Positions 1 through 5,399 of a stretch of DNA of 5,718 nucleotides are shown here, in pieces. The stretch is from Deltaproteobacteria bacterium (lineage in GTDB: Bacteria > Myxococcota > UBA796 > SXON01). The DNA lies in the NCBI GenBank assembly GCA_947483545.1, contig CANKNP010000326.1, forward strand, positions 1 to 5,718, given 5' to 3'. A program made the translations under genes and the position numbers. Numbering within the stretch: position 1 is the stretch's first letter; every line of letters begins with the position of its first letter. The notes below the pieces were generated by a model that was given only the letters and a program-made list of their open reading frames with translations, was not told the origin of the DNA and did not search any database.

Positions 1-84
1 CCTTCAAAGCTGGCTCCCGTGTTTGCGTCCCGGGCGGGAACGGCGCGGTAGCGCAGGACCCGACCGAGAAGACGCGAACACAAT

Positions 85-151
85 CCCGCGAATGCGGGCG
101 TTCTTGGCCAACACTGGCCGATGCGCCCGGCCCGCGCCCTCGCGGGGCGGG
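85..151. other. Three consecutive small stem-loops
   Basis: Three hairpins follow one another. CCCGC/GCGGG pairs 85-89 with 94-98 around a GAAT loop. GGCCA/TGGCC pairs 106-110 with 115-119 around an ACAC loop. A third stem pairs 131-135 with 147-151 and 137-139 with 144-146, with bulged G136 and a TCGC loop. There is no T-run after the last stem, so a classical intrinsic terminator is not supported. The group could be the 3' end of an upstream transcript, a structured leader or chance pairing in GC-rich DNA. The three regular tetraloops make the first explanations worth considering. Confidence 0.3.
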
Positions 152-205
152 AGAATCGGCGAGGAGGAACGTGCGCATGGCCGCGAGACTAATGCGAAAC
201 GCACG

Positions 206-257
206 GCGGGCGCACCGGAGGCGCAAAGAACGCGGGCGCACCGGAGGCGCAAGGAAC
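206..257. repeat. 26-bp tandem duplication, two copies
   Basis: Positions 206-231 and 232-257 are the same 26-base unit, starting GCGGGCGCACCGG, and differ only at A227 versus G253. A five-base start of a third copy (GCGGG, 258-262) follows. The unit length is not a multiple of three, which argues against a protein repeat and fits a non-coding location. Each copy carries GCGC at both ends of a short core, so the repeats could be tandem protein-binding sites or a replication-slippage product. Confidence 0.75.
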
Positions 258-320
258 GCGGGAGGCCCATCCGGCGCCCTTCACTCCTTCGCGGTCGCTC
301 CCGCTTCTTCTCGATCCCCC

Positions 321-332
321 GCGGGTACCCGC
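321..332. promoter_or_regulatory. 12-bp perfect palindrome upstream of the MaoC gene
   Basis: GCGGGTACCCGC is a perfect inverted repeat ending 58 bases before the MaoC start codon, a position where an operator could sit. Its first ten bases recur at 1643-1652 inside another stem. A palindrome of this length can arise by chance in GC-rich DNA, so an operator role is only a suggestion. Confidence 0.2.
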
Positions 333-390
333 TCCTTGCATCCTCGCCTTCGCCGGGTCAGGTTCGAGCCCCCCCCTCCCGGACATCCCC

Positions 391-834
391 ATGGCACGCG
401 GCCTCTACTTCTCGCAGTTCCCCGTCGGCGAGCGCTACACCAGCGTCGGGCGCACGATCACCGAGGCCGATGTGGTCATGTTCGCCGGGATCTCCGGGGA
501 CTACAATCCGCTTCACACCGACGCGACGTTCGCCGCCCAGACCCCTTTCAAGCAGCGCATCGCCCACGGCATGTTGATCGCCTCGATCTCCACGGGCCTC
601 GGTCAGACCCTCGGCATCTTCGAGGGCACCACCATGGCGCTGCTTGGCCAGACCTTCGACTACAAGGGCCCCGTCTTCTTCGGGGACACGATCCGGCTTG
701 TGCTCACCGTGCAGGACAAGGTGCCCTCCCAGAAGGGCGGCAAGGGCACCGTGGTCTTCCGCAGCGAGATCCTCAAGCAGGACGACGCTGTGGTGATCTC
801 GGGGACTTGGACCGTGCTCTTTCGGGATGCATGA
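391..834 (+). CDS. MaoC-like (R)-specific enoyl-CoA hydratase/dehydratase
   Basis: A single hot-dog-fold MaoC/hydratase-2 domain fills the whole 147-residue protein, the normal length for the short single-domain members. The hydratase-2 signature is intact: AGISGDYNPLHTD (residues 32-44) with the presumed catalytic Asp37 and His42, followed by the conserved AHGML turn (58-62). Family members add or remove water across the double bond of 2-enoyl-CoA esters in fatty-acid or polyhydroxyalkanoate metabolism in the cytosol; the exact substrate cannot be read here. ATG 391 is chosen because the protein then begins with the family-typical LYFxxFxVGxRYTSxGRTITEAD pattern, although no clear Shine-Dalgarno site precedes it. 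The TGA stop overlaps the ATG of the next gene, which implies co-transcription. No signal peptide or membrane segment is present. Family assignment is secure; substrate is open. Confidence 0.95.
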   Translation: MARGLYFSQFPVGERYTSVGRTITEADVVMFAGISGDYNPLHTDATFAAQTPFKQRIAHGMLIASISTGLGQTLGIFEGTTMALLGQTFDYKGPVFFGDTIRLVLTVQDKVPSQKGGKGTVVFRSEILKQDDAVVISGTWTVLFRDA

Positions 835-1421
835 GCGGCTGGGCGCTTCTTGCTGTTCTTGTAGGGGGCGAGCATCTCTCGTGCCCCCCTGGCGAGGTCT
901 GGTCGCGCGAACGCCAGCAGCGCGTGACCGTGGCGCTTCAGACCGAGGTCGAGCGGGCGATTCGGCAGCGCGAGCCACTGGCTGTGATCGCGTGCGACCT
1001 GGACCACTTCAAACGGGTGAACGACACACTCGGGCACGCTGCCGGCGACGAGGTCCTCCGCACCTTGGCGCAGCGTCTTCGCCAAGCCACGCGGCGCTAC
1101 GACGTGGTCGGGCGTGTTGGCGGCGAGGAGTTTTTGCTCCTTCTCCCGGGGTGCGATGCGCGGCTAGCCGTGCGGGTCGCGGAGCGCGCGAGGGAGCTTG
1201 TGGCGTCGAAGCCGTTCTCTGCGCAGGGTGTACCCGTCCGCGCGACCATGAGCTTTGGTGTGGCCGTGCTCGCCTCGGGGGAGCGCGTGGAGGGGGTGGA
1301 CAGGGTGATCGAGACGTTGCTCGAGGCCGCGGACCAGGCGCTCTACTCCGCGAAGCGGGCGGGGCGGAACCGAGTCCAACTCGTGCCCCAGCCGCAAGCC
1401 CTGGTGGCGGTGGAGTCGTAA
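831..1421 (+). CDS. Short GGDEF-domain protein, probable diguanylate cyclase
   Basis: This 196-residue protein is essentially one GGDEF domain, the fold that makes cyclic di-GMP from two GTP. Visible are the metal/substrate segment CDLDHFKRVNDTLGH (55-69) with Asp56 and Asn64, the active-site signature GGEEF (97-101), a product-inhibition I-site RRYD (88-91) at the canonical five-residue spacing before it, and the C-terminal SFGVAVL (141-147) and ADQALYSAKRAGRNRV (167-182) blocks. The usual DxLTGLxNR entry motif is missing; the aligned stretch around residues 18-26 reads CPPGEVWSR. No sensor or membrane domain precedes it. The ATG at 831 overlaps the MaoC stop as ATGA, with a weak GGGA before it, suggesting translational coupling. 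The same frame is open far upstream, but that part is out of frame with MaoC and looks non-coding. The GGDEF assignment is firm; cyclase activity is likely but uncertain given the degenerate N-terminus. Confidence 0.9.
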   Translation: MSGWALLAVLVGGEHLSCPPGEVWSRERQQRVTVALQTEVERAIRQREPLAVIACDLDHFKRVNDTLGHAAGDEVLRTLAQRLRQATRRYDVVGRVGGEEFLLLLPGCDARLAVRVAERARELVASKPFSAQGVPVRATMSFGVAVLASGERVEGVDRVIETLLEAADQALYSAKRAGRNRVQLVPQPQALVAVES

Positions 1422-1424
1422 TTT

Positions 1425-1443
1425 GTGGGGGCAAGCCCCCCAC
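1425..1443 (+). terminator. Stem-loop directly after the GGDEF gene
   Basis: GTGGGGG (1425-1431) pairs perfectly with CCCCCAC (1437-1443) around a CAAGC loop, starting four bases after the TAA stop codon. Position and stability fit transcription termination or 3'-end protection of the MaoC/GGDEF transcript. No T-run follows, only a C-rich stretch, so it is not a textbook intrinsic terminator. It may instead be the first element of the hairpin array that follows. Confidence 0.4.
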
Positions 1444-1463
1444 GCCCCCCGGCGAGCCGAGAT

Positions 1464-1488
1464 GCGCTCGACTACGACAGTCGGGCGC
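1464..1488. other. 10-bp stem-loop in the convergent intergenic region
   Basis: GCGCTCGACT (1464-1473) pairs with AGTCGGGCGC (1479-1488) through ten base pairs, one of them a T1468-G1484 wobble, around an ACGAC loop. The wobble pair forms fully only when the plus strand is transcribed; on the minus strand the same position is an A/C mismatch. This hints weakly at plus-strand RNA structure. Confidence 0.45.
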
Positions 1489-1506
1489 GATGATGATCCC
1501 GCTCAC

Positions 1507-1529
1507 CGCGAAGGCCACGATGCTTCGCG
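1507..1529. other. 7-bp stem-loop in the convergent intergenic region
   Basis: CGCGAAG (1507-1513) pairs perfectly with CTTCGCG (1523-1529) around a nine-base loop. A smaller symmetric element, TCCT-GTAT-AGGA, follows at 1531-1542. Function is unknown; the site is part of a run of regularly placed hairpins. Confidence 0.4.
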
Positions 1530-1558
1530 ATCCTGTATAGGAGTCCGTAGGGCATACC

Positions 1559-1608
1559 CCGGGAGCGCCGCCCGCGAGGCTCGCAGCGGGCGCTGCGGCT
1601 GCTCCCGG
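1559..1608. other. Long compound hairpin
   Basis: The outer stem CCGGGAGC (1559-1566) pairs perfectly with GCTCCCGG (1601-1608). After a bulged T1600 the pairing continues with GCCGC (1567-1571) against GCGGC (1595-1599), and then CCGC (1572-1575) against GCGG (1586-1589). The tip contains a second small palindrome, GCGAG-G-CTCGC (1574-1584), that competes with the innermost stem. This is about 17 base pairs in 50 bases, the strongest secondary structure I see in the window. It could act as a bidirectional terminator, a REP-like palindromic element or part of an RNA. Confidence 0.5.
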
Positions 1609-1641
1609 AGCCGAAGAACTCAACGTCGCCCGGGCCCCCGG

Positions 1642-1673
1642 CGCGGGTACCCCCGCGTCGGGGCTAGTCCCCG
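1642..1673 (-). terminator. Paired hairpins at the end of the phosphatase gene
   Basis: CGCGGG/CCCGCG pairs 1642-1647 with 1652-1657 (TACC loop on the plus strand). CGGGG/CCCCG pairs 1659-1663 with 1669-1673 and carries the phosphatase stop codon (TAG, complement of 1664-1666) in its loop. They lie where the minus-strand operon should end. As with the other stems there is no T-run, so termination without Rho is unproven. Confidence 0.35.
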
Positions 1674-2152
1674 TCCGGGGGCAGCACTCGAGGAGGCAGC
1701 CGATCCATGAACACCTGGGTGCACCGCCGGATCTCGTCCCGGGAGCGCCGGTAGCGGCCCATGAACCAGGCGCCGTAGGGGTCCTCGATCTCCATCACCC
1801 CACCGAAGGTTCCCAGCATCAGCACGCGGCCGTCCGTCTCGGGGAAGCGCTCGTGGATCCGGGAGGCGTGCCGGATCTCCATCACCAGGATGTGCGAGGC
1901 CCAGGCGACGTGTTCCCGGTCGACCGGCGCGCTGCGGTGCTGCGAAATGTTCAGGCCGATCTCGGCCATCGCTCGGATCGAGCGTGGCGCGGCCTGGTTG
2001 CCCGGCATCGCGTTGACCCCACAGGACCGGGCCTCGACCGACCACCCGCGCTCCTTGCCGTAGTCCAGGGCGAACGCCTCGCCCATCGGAGATCGGCAGA
2101 TGTTCGCGGTACACACGAACAAGATCCGGTGTGGGGTCTCAGGGCTCGACAT
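1664..2152 (-). CDS. Low-molecular-weight protein tyrosine phosphatase family protein
   Basis: The 162-residue protein has the normal length of this cytosolic family. The phosphate-binding loop C-x5-R lies near the N-terminus as CTANICRSP (14-22), with nucleophile Cys14 and Arg20, and the general-acid Asp is in EDPYG (123-127, Asp124). The middle block IGLNISQHRSAPV (65-77) is also family-typical. Members dephosphorylate phosphotyrosine on proteins, often in exopolysaccharide or stress control, and related enzymes reduce arsenate; the retained Asp-Pro favours a phosphatase. The ATG at 2152 is preferred because it lies ten bases after the stop of the permease gene and gives a standard N-terminus. 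No strong Shine-Dalgarno site is seen, so translation may depend on coupling with the permease gene. No tyrosine kinase or polysaccharide gene is in the window, so the target is unknown. Confidence 0.93.
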   Translation of the reverse strand: MSSPETPHRILFVCTANICRSPMGEAFALDYGKERGWSVEARSCGVNAMPGNQAAPRSIRAMAEIGLNISQHRSAPVDREHVAWASHILVMEIRHASRIHERFPETDGRVLMLGTFGGVMEIEDPYGAWFMGRYRRSRDEIRRCTQVFMDRLPPRVLPPDGD

Positions 2153-2162
2153 GGCGCGGCGG

Positions 2163-3956
2163 CTAACCCACCACCGTGATCCGCACCTCGGTGGGCAAAG
2201 CGAGCTTCAGATCCTGTACGAAGCGACCCCGGAGTGCCTGCCAGACGAGCGTCCTCTGCGTCGCGCCGATGATCACGGTGTCACAGCCGCACGCCACGAC
2301 CGCCTCCGCGACCGAGGAGGCCGCGCTGTGCGACATCGCCCATACCGGGAGCGGCTCCAGGCCGAGCTGACGAATCGTCCGGCACGAGGATGCCAACACG
2401 GCCAACCCCTCAGCCGTGGGCAGCGCGTGCTGGGGGTAAAGGAGCCCTGGCACCTCATCCACGTAGATCACATGTACCTGGGGGAGCCCGCGTGTCTTCG
2501 CCCGGTCGACGGCTTCCCGAAAGACGCGTGGGTCGGCGCCTCGGCTGGCCACGAGGATGCCGGCGCGTGGCGCGGGGCCCATGGCCGCAGCCTGGGCTCG
2601 GAGTTGATCCAAGGTGGCGAACGGCTGATCGCTCCTCCGAACGTCCGTGGGGGGCGAGACCCCTGGGATGCGCCGCAGCCAGCGGGACCAGGCGCCGAGC
2701 CGCACGGCGTGGGTGAATCCCCCTAAAAGGCCGAGCAGCACGAGGAGGCCGACGGCCAGACCGGGCCGGGCGGACGCCACGCCGATCGCGCCGGTGAGCA
2801 GCAGGATCGTGACGCATCCGCCCAAGACGGTGCCAGCGCCCCGACGCCCATCTTGCCACCGTTGCACATCGAGCGCGGCGCTGCCGAGCCCCACCGAGAG
2901 GGTGAACGCCAGCGCGTAGAGGTGACCCAGCGTGCGCAGATCGGCGCCTGTGGCGACCAGAAACCCGCCGCTCAGGACACCCGCGAGCACGACTGCGCGG
3001 GCCGGTGTCTGGAAGCGGTTGGACAGCGTGATCGCCTCTGCCGGCCAAGCGTGCGTGTGTACCAGCGCCGTCTGCACTTGGAAGCTCGCCGTGATGGCGG
3101 CGTGCGCGGCGAAGAACAGCAGGCCTGCGCCCGCGGCGGCCACGGCGAGTGACAGCCCAGGACCGCCGGTCTGGTAGGCCAGCTCTGGGAGCAGATGGAG
3201 CTGGGCGGAGCGCAAGAGCGCGTGGGGCATGCCACCGGTCACCCACATCAGCAGCGGGCCCGTCGCGAGCACAGCGACCCCAAGCGCGGTCAGGGCGCGG
3301 GTCGGGGTGCTCCCCCACTCCTTCATCGCCGGCGACAGCAACGCGCACACCTCGATCCCAGAGAAGGCCAGCCAACCGATGCCGAGCGTGGCGTGGGAGT
3401 GAGAGACCAGCGTGACCGGCTCCGGGTCCGCGCCCCCCCGGACTGCGGCGGTCACCAGCAGGATCGCGTTGAGCGTGAGCGCGAGCAGGCCGATGCCCAA
3501 GCCCGTAGAAACCAGCCCGCGCACACCGACCACGCTCAGGACGACGATGATGGCGATCCACGCGAGGGACAAGCCGGGCACGACCCGCCCGAAGCCTGCC
3601 TCCCACGCAGGAGGCAGCGCGCCCTCAAGTTGTTGCACGCCGACCAGCACGCTCACGGCGACCGTCAGGGCGAGATCAAGCAGGAGCAGCAGGCCGACCA
3701 ACGTTGCGGCCCGCTCGCCGAACACCTCCCGGACTTGGGATACCGCGCCCCCGCCGGACGGGTGCCGACGCGTAAGTTCGGCCTCCTTCGTCACCAGTCC
3801 CAAGAAGGCGATCGAGAGGATCCCCACCACCCCTGGCGCACCAGAGCCGGAGGCCTGGAGCAGGAGCCCCGGCACGAAGTACATCGAAGACCCGACGCTC
3901 CCGAAGGCGACAGCCCAAACGAGGTACCATCCGATTCGACCCGCGCCGCGGGGCAT
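2163..3956 (-). CDS. APC-superfamily permease with C-terminal universal stress protein-like domain
   Basis: The 597-residue protein has two parts. Residues 10-416 are strongly hydrophobic and show about twelve membrane segments, with an APC-type first helix carrying FGSVGSS (18-24), and WLAFSGIE (195-202) in the sixth helix, the usual amino acid/polyamine/cation transporter pattern. After a linker (about 417-462), residues 463-596 form a UspA-like alpha/beta domain, beginning AGILVASRG and ending with IIGATQRTLVWQALRGRF (562-579). There the nucleotide-binding pattern Gx2Gx9G(S/T) is degenerate: Gln567 replaces the second Gly and Arg578 the final Ser/Thr. The protein probably imports an amino acid or related solute, with the cytosolic domain regulating it; substrate unknown. 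The frame stays open far upstream, but ATG 3956 has GGAG (3962-3965) five bases before it and begins just before the first helix. The phosphatase gene follows after ten bases. Confidence 0.9.
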   Translation of the reverse strand: MPRGAGRIGWYLVWAVAFGSVGSSMYFVPGLLLQASGSGAPGVVGILSIAFLGLVTKEAELTRRHPSGGGAVSQVREVFGERAATLVGLLLLLDLALTVAVSVLVGVQQLEGALPPAWEAGFGRVVPGLSLAWIAIIVVLSVVGVRGLVSTGLGIGLLALTLNAILLVTAAVRGGADPEPVTLVSHSHATLGIGWLAFSGIEVCALLSPAMKEWGSTPTRALTALGVAVLATGPLLMWVTGGMPHALLRSAQLHLLPELAYQTGGPGLSLAVAAAGAGLLFFAAHAAITASFQVQTALVHTHAWPAEAITLSNRFQTPARAVVLAGVLSGGFLVATGADLRTLGHLYALAFTLSVGLGSAALDVQRWQDGRRGAGTVLGGCVTILLLTGAIGVASARPGLAVGLLVLLGLLGGFTHAVRLGAWSRWLRRIPGVSPPTDVRRSDQPFATLDQLRAQAAAMGPAPRAGILVASRGADPRVFREAVDRAKTRGLPQVHVIYVDEVPGLLYPQHALPTAEGLAVLASSCRTIRQLGLEPLPVWAMSHSAASSVAEAVVACGCDTVIIGATQRTLVWQALRGRFVQDLKLALPTEVRITVVG

Positions 3957-4019
3957 GCTAACTCCGACAGCCGCGCAGCTATCTTGTTCTCTCCCCCCCG
4001 CCCCGGTTTCTCTTCCGGT
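3957..4019. promoter_or_regulatory. Divergent intergenic control region
   Basis: These 63 bases separate the start codons of the minus-strand permease gene and the plus-strand TerB-domain gene, so the promoters of both must lie here or inside the opposing coding regions. The permease gene has a clear Shine-Dalgarno site, GGAG on the minus strand (3962-3965). The TerB gene has none: its upstream stretch is pyrimidine-rich (about 3983-4016). I found no -35/-10 pair with correct spacing for either direction. Shared control of the two units is plausible from the layout only. Confidence 0.5.
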
Positions 4020-5396
4020 ATGAACGCCTCCCGACCCGCCCTCCTTGCTGCGATCGACCGGCGCGTCTGGCGCGACCTCGGGTTTGCTACCCCCGAGCCG
4101 GACATCTTGCGTTTTCTCCCGATGCTGGTGGTGGCCTGGGCGGACGGCACGATCGCGGAGGGTGAGCGAGAGCGCATCTCCGAGCGGGCCGCGGGGCTGG
4201 AGGCGCCGCTTCGGGACTGGGTCGAGATGCGGCTCCGCGCCCCCCCGGGTCCTTATTTTCGCTACCAGGTTGCGCACCTGCTGACCTTCCTGGCCAGCGT
4301 GTGGCCCGCCAAGACGGGCGAGAACGTCGGCTGGCAGCAGGAGGCCGACATCTGGGCCGACGAGATCATCTCGGAGGCAGGGTGGCTGCGTCGGCTGTTC
4401 GGCGGCGTCTCCGCGGAGCAGCGCGAGCTCGCCGACCTGCGGAAGGTGCTCGCGGAGGGCGAGATCCTCTCGACCGACCGCATCTGGGCGTTGGCTCGCG
4501 GGAGTCACGCGGCCTTCGCGCCTCGGCATACGGCGGTGCTCAAAGAGGAGCCCGAGCAGTGCCTCCAGGCGTTGAGCATCACCCTCGAGGGCGACGGGGA
4601 AGGGGACGGGGATGTGGATCGGGGGGAGCCGACGCTGATCGCGGTGGCGGCGCTCTCCGTGGCGCCGCGGGACCTGGACCTGAACCCGAAGCGGGTCACC
4701 GAGCTGCTGACCCGACACGCACACTTGCGGGAGAACGAGCGCTGGATCGTGCTCGCAGAGGAGATCGCGAGGGGGGGACGCCCTCTCACCCCGCGCCAGC
4801 GCAAGGACCTCAGCCGCGCCCTGACCGAACGCCTCGGACACGCTTTCGAAGAGGTGACCTTCGCGGAGCTCGCCTACCTGGAAGATGCGTTGGCTGCCGA
4901 TGCCCACTGGGTGAGCTGGCTCCCTGGCAAGTTGGAGGAGCTCCACATCGACCGGGAGCGCGTCAGTCGCAGGCAGGTCCCCGGCACCTTCCACGCCGCA
5001 CGCAGCGACATTGCGGCGCAGGTCGACCCCAAGCTCGTGGCCGGGCCCCGGGGCCTCGGATTCCGTGTGTTGGACATCCAGAGCAAAGGCCCCGCCCCGG
5101 GGGGCAGGCTCCGGCTGGCTAGCCCCGTTCTGCTCCAAGAACCTCCCACGGTCGAGGCCGTGGACTGGATCGCTCGGTATCTGCCCGACATGTGCGACCC
5201 CTGCTCGCAGCTCGTGCTTGACGAGGCCGCCGGCACCTGGATGGCTGAGGTCCACTCGCATTGTCCCGACCAGGAGAGCGCCCGACCAGAGCCCCTCCCT
5301 GCCGGTCGATCCCTCCTGGTCCCGCCCTGGGTCTGGTTCCGGGCGGCAGGGGCGCTGAACGTCCGGTTTTTCTCGGGGAAGCGCAAGACGGCGTGA
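4020..5396 (+). CDS. TerB-domain protein with large C-terminal region of unknown function
   Basis: The N-terminal part (about 25-145 of 458 residues) looks like a TerB/TerB-like helical domain. The hallmark LVVAWADGTIAEGERERI (36-53) carries the Ala-Asp-Gly and following acidic residues that in TerB relatives bind metal. The end of the domain has RLFGGVSAEQRELADLRKVL (125-144). TerB proteins are linked to tellurite resistance and envelope stress, but the precise role of most is unknown. An acidic Gly/Asp stretch (190-200) separates this from a helical middle (about 205-315) and a C-terminal region (about 325-450) that I do not recognise. It contains C392-x2-C395 and H412-x-H414-C415, possibly a metal site. 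No signal peptide or membrane helix is apparent. ATG 4020 is chosen because upstream sequence overlaps the divergent permease gene; it lacks a visible Shine-Dalgarno site. The stop is three bases from that of the convergent next gene. Confidence 0.82.
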   Translation: MNASRPALLAAIDRRVWRDLGFATPEPDILRFLPMLVVAWADGTIAEGERERISERAAGLEAPLRDWVEMRLRAPPGPYFRYQVAHLLTFLASVWPAKTGENVGWQQEADIWADEIISEAGWLRRLFGGVSAEQRELADLRKVLAEGEILSTDRIWALARGSHAAFAPRHTAVLKEEPEQCLQALSITLEGDGEGDGDVDRGEPTLIAVAALSVAPRDLDLNPKRVTELLTRHAHLRENERWIVLAEEIARGGRPLTPRQRKDLSRALTERLGHAFEEVTFAELAYLEDALAADAHWVSWLPGKLEELHIDRERVSRRQVPGTFHAARSDIAAQVDPKLVAGPRGLGFRVLDIQSKGPAPGGRLRLASPVLLQEPPTVEAVDWIARYLPDMCDPCSQLVLDEAAGTWMAEVHSHCPDQESARPEPLPAGRSLLVPPWVWFRAAGALNVRFFSGKRKTA

Positions 5397-5399
5397 GGG

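Larger units (their letters stand above)
1..390. other. Non-coding leader region upstream of the MaoC gene
   Basis: I see no gene I can support here. Frames 2 and 3 of the plus strand are open from the window edge, but their products are Arg/Pro/Gly-rich and look like by-products of high GC. Frame 1 is open from base 1 to a TAG at 49-51, so a 16-residue tail of an upstream gene is possible but cannot be shown. The region holds three small hairpins (85-151), a purine-rich Shine-Dalgarno-like run GAGGAGG (161-167), a 26-bp tandem duplication (206-257) and a 12-bp palindrome (321-332). The promoter of the MaoC/GGDEF pair should lie here, but no convincing -35/-10 pair is visible. Confidence 0.5.

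Noticed and set aside
358..380. GGTTCGAGC resembling a tRNA T-loop
   Set aside because: No T-stem pairing around it and no matching anticodon or acceptor arms upstream; the following C-run looks like chance.
23..577. Plus-strand open frame across the leader and into the MaoC gene
   Set aside because: The product is Arg/Ser/Pro-rich low-complexity sequence and overlaps the clearly coding MaoC frame.
831..900. Possible lipoprotein or signal peptide at the start of the GGDEF protein (hydrophobic run before Cys18)
   Set aside because: There is no basic N-terminal region, the run contains Glu14 and His15, and the residue at the lipobox -3 position is His.
1009..1623. Minus-strand open frame over the hairpin region and GGDEF gene
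   Set aside because: Pro/Arg/Ala-rich product with no recognisable domain, antisense to the GGDEF coding sequence.
3964..3985. CCGACA and TATCTT as a promoter for the TerB gene
   Set aside because: The spacing is only about ten bases and each element matches the consensus at four of six positions.
3957..5261. Long minus-strand open frame extending the permease upstream across the TerB gene
   Set aside because: It is antisense to a well-supported TerB coding sequence, and the permease has a good ribosome site and natural start at 3956.
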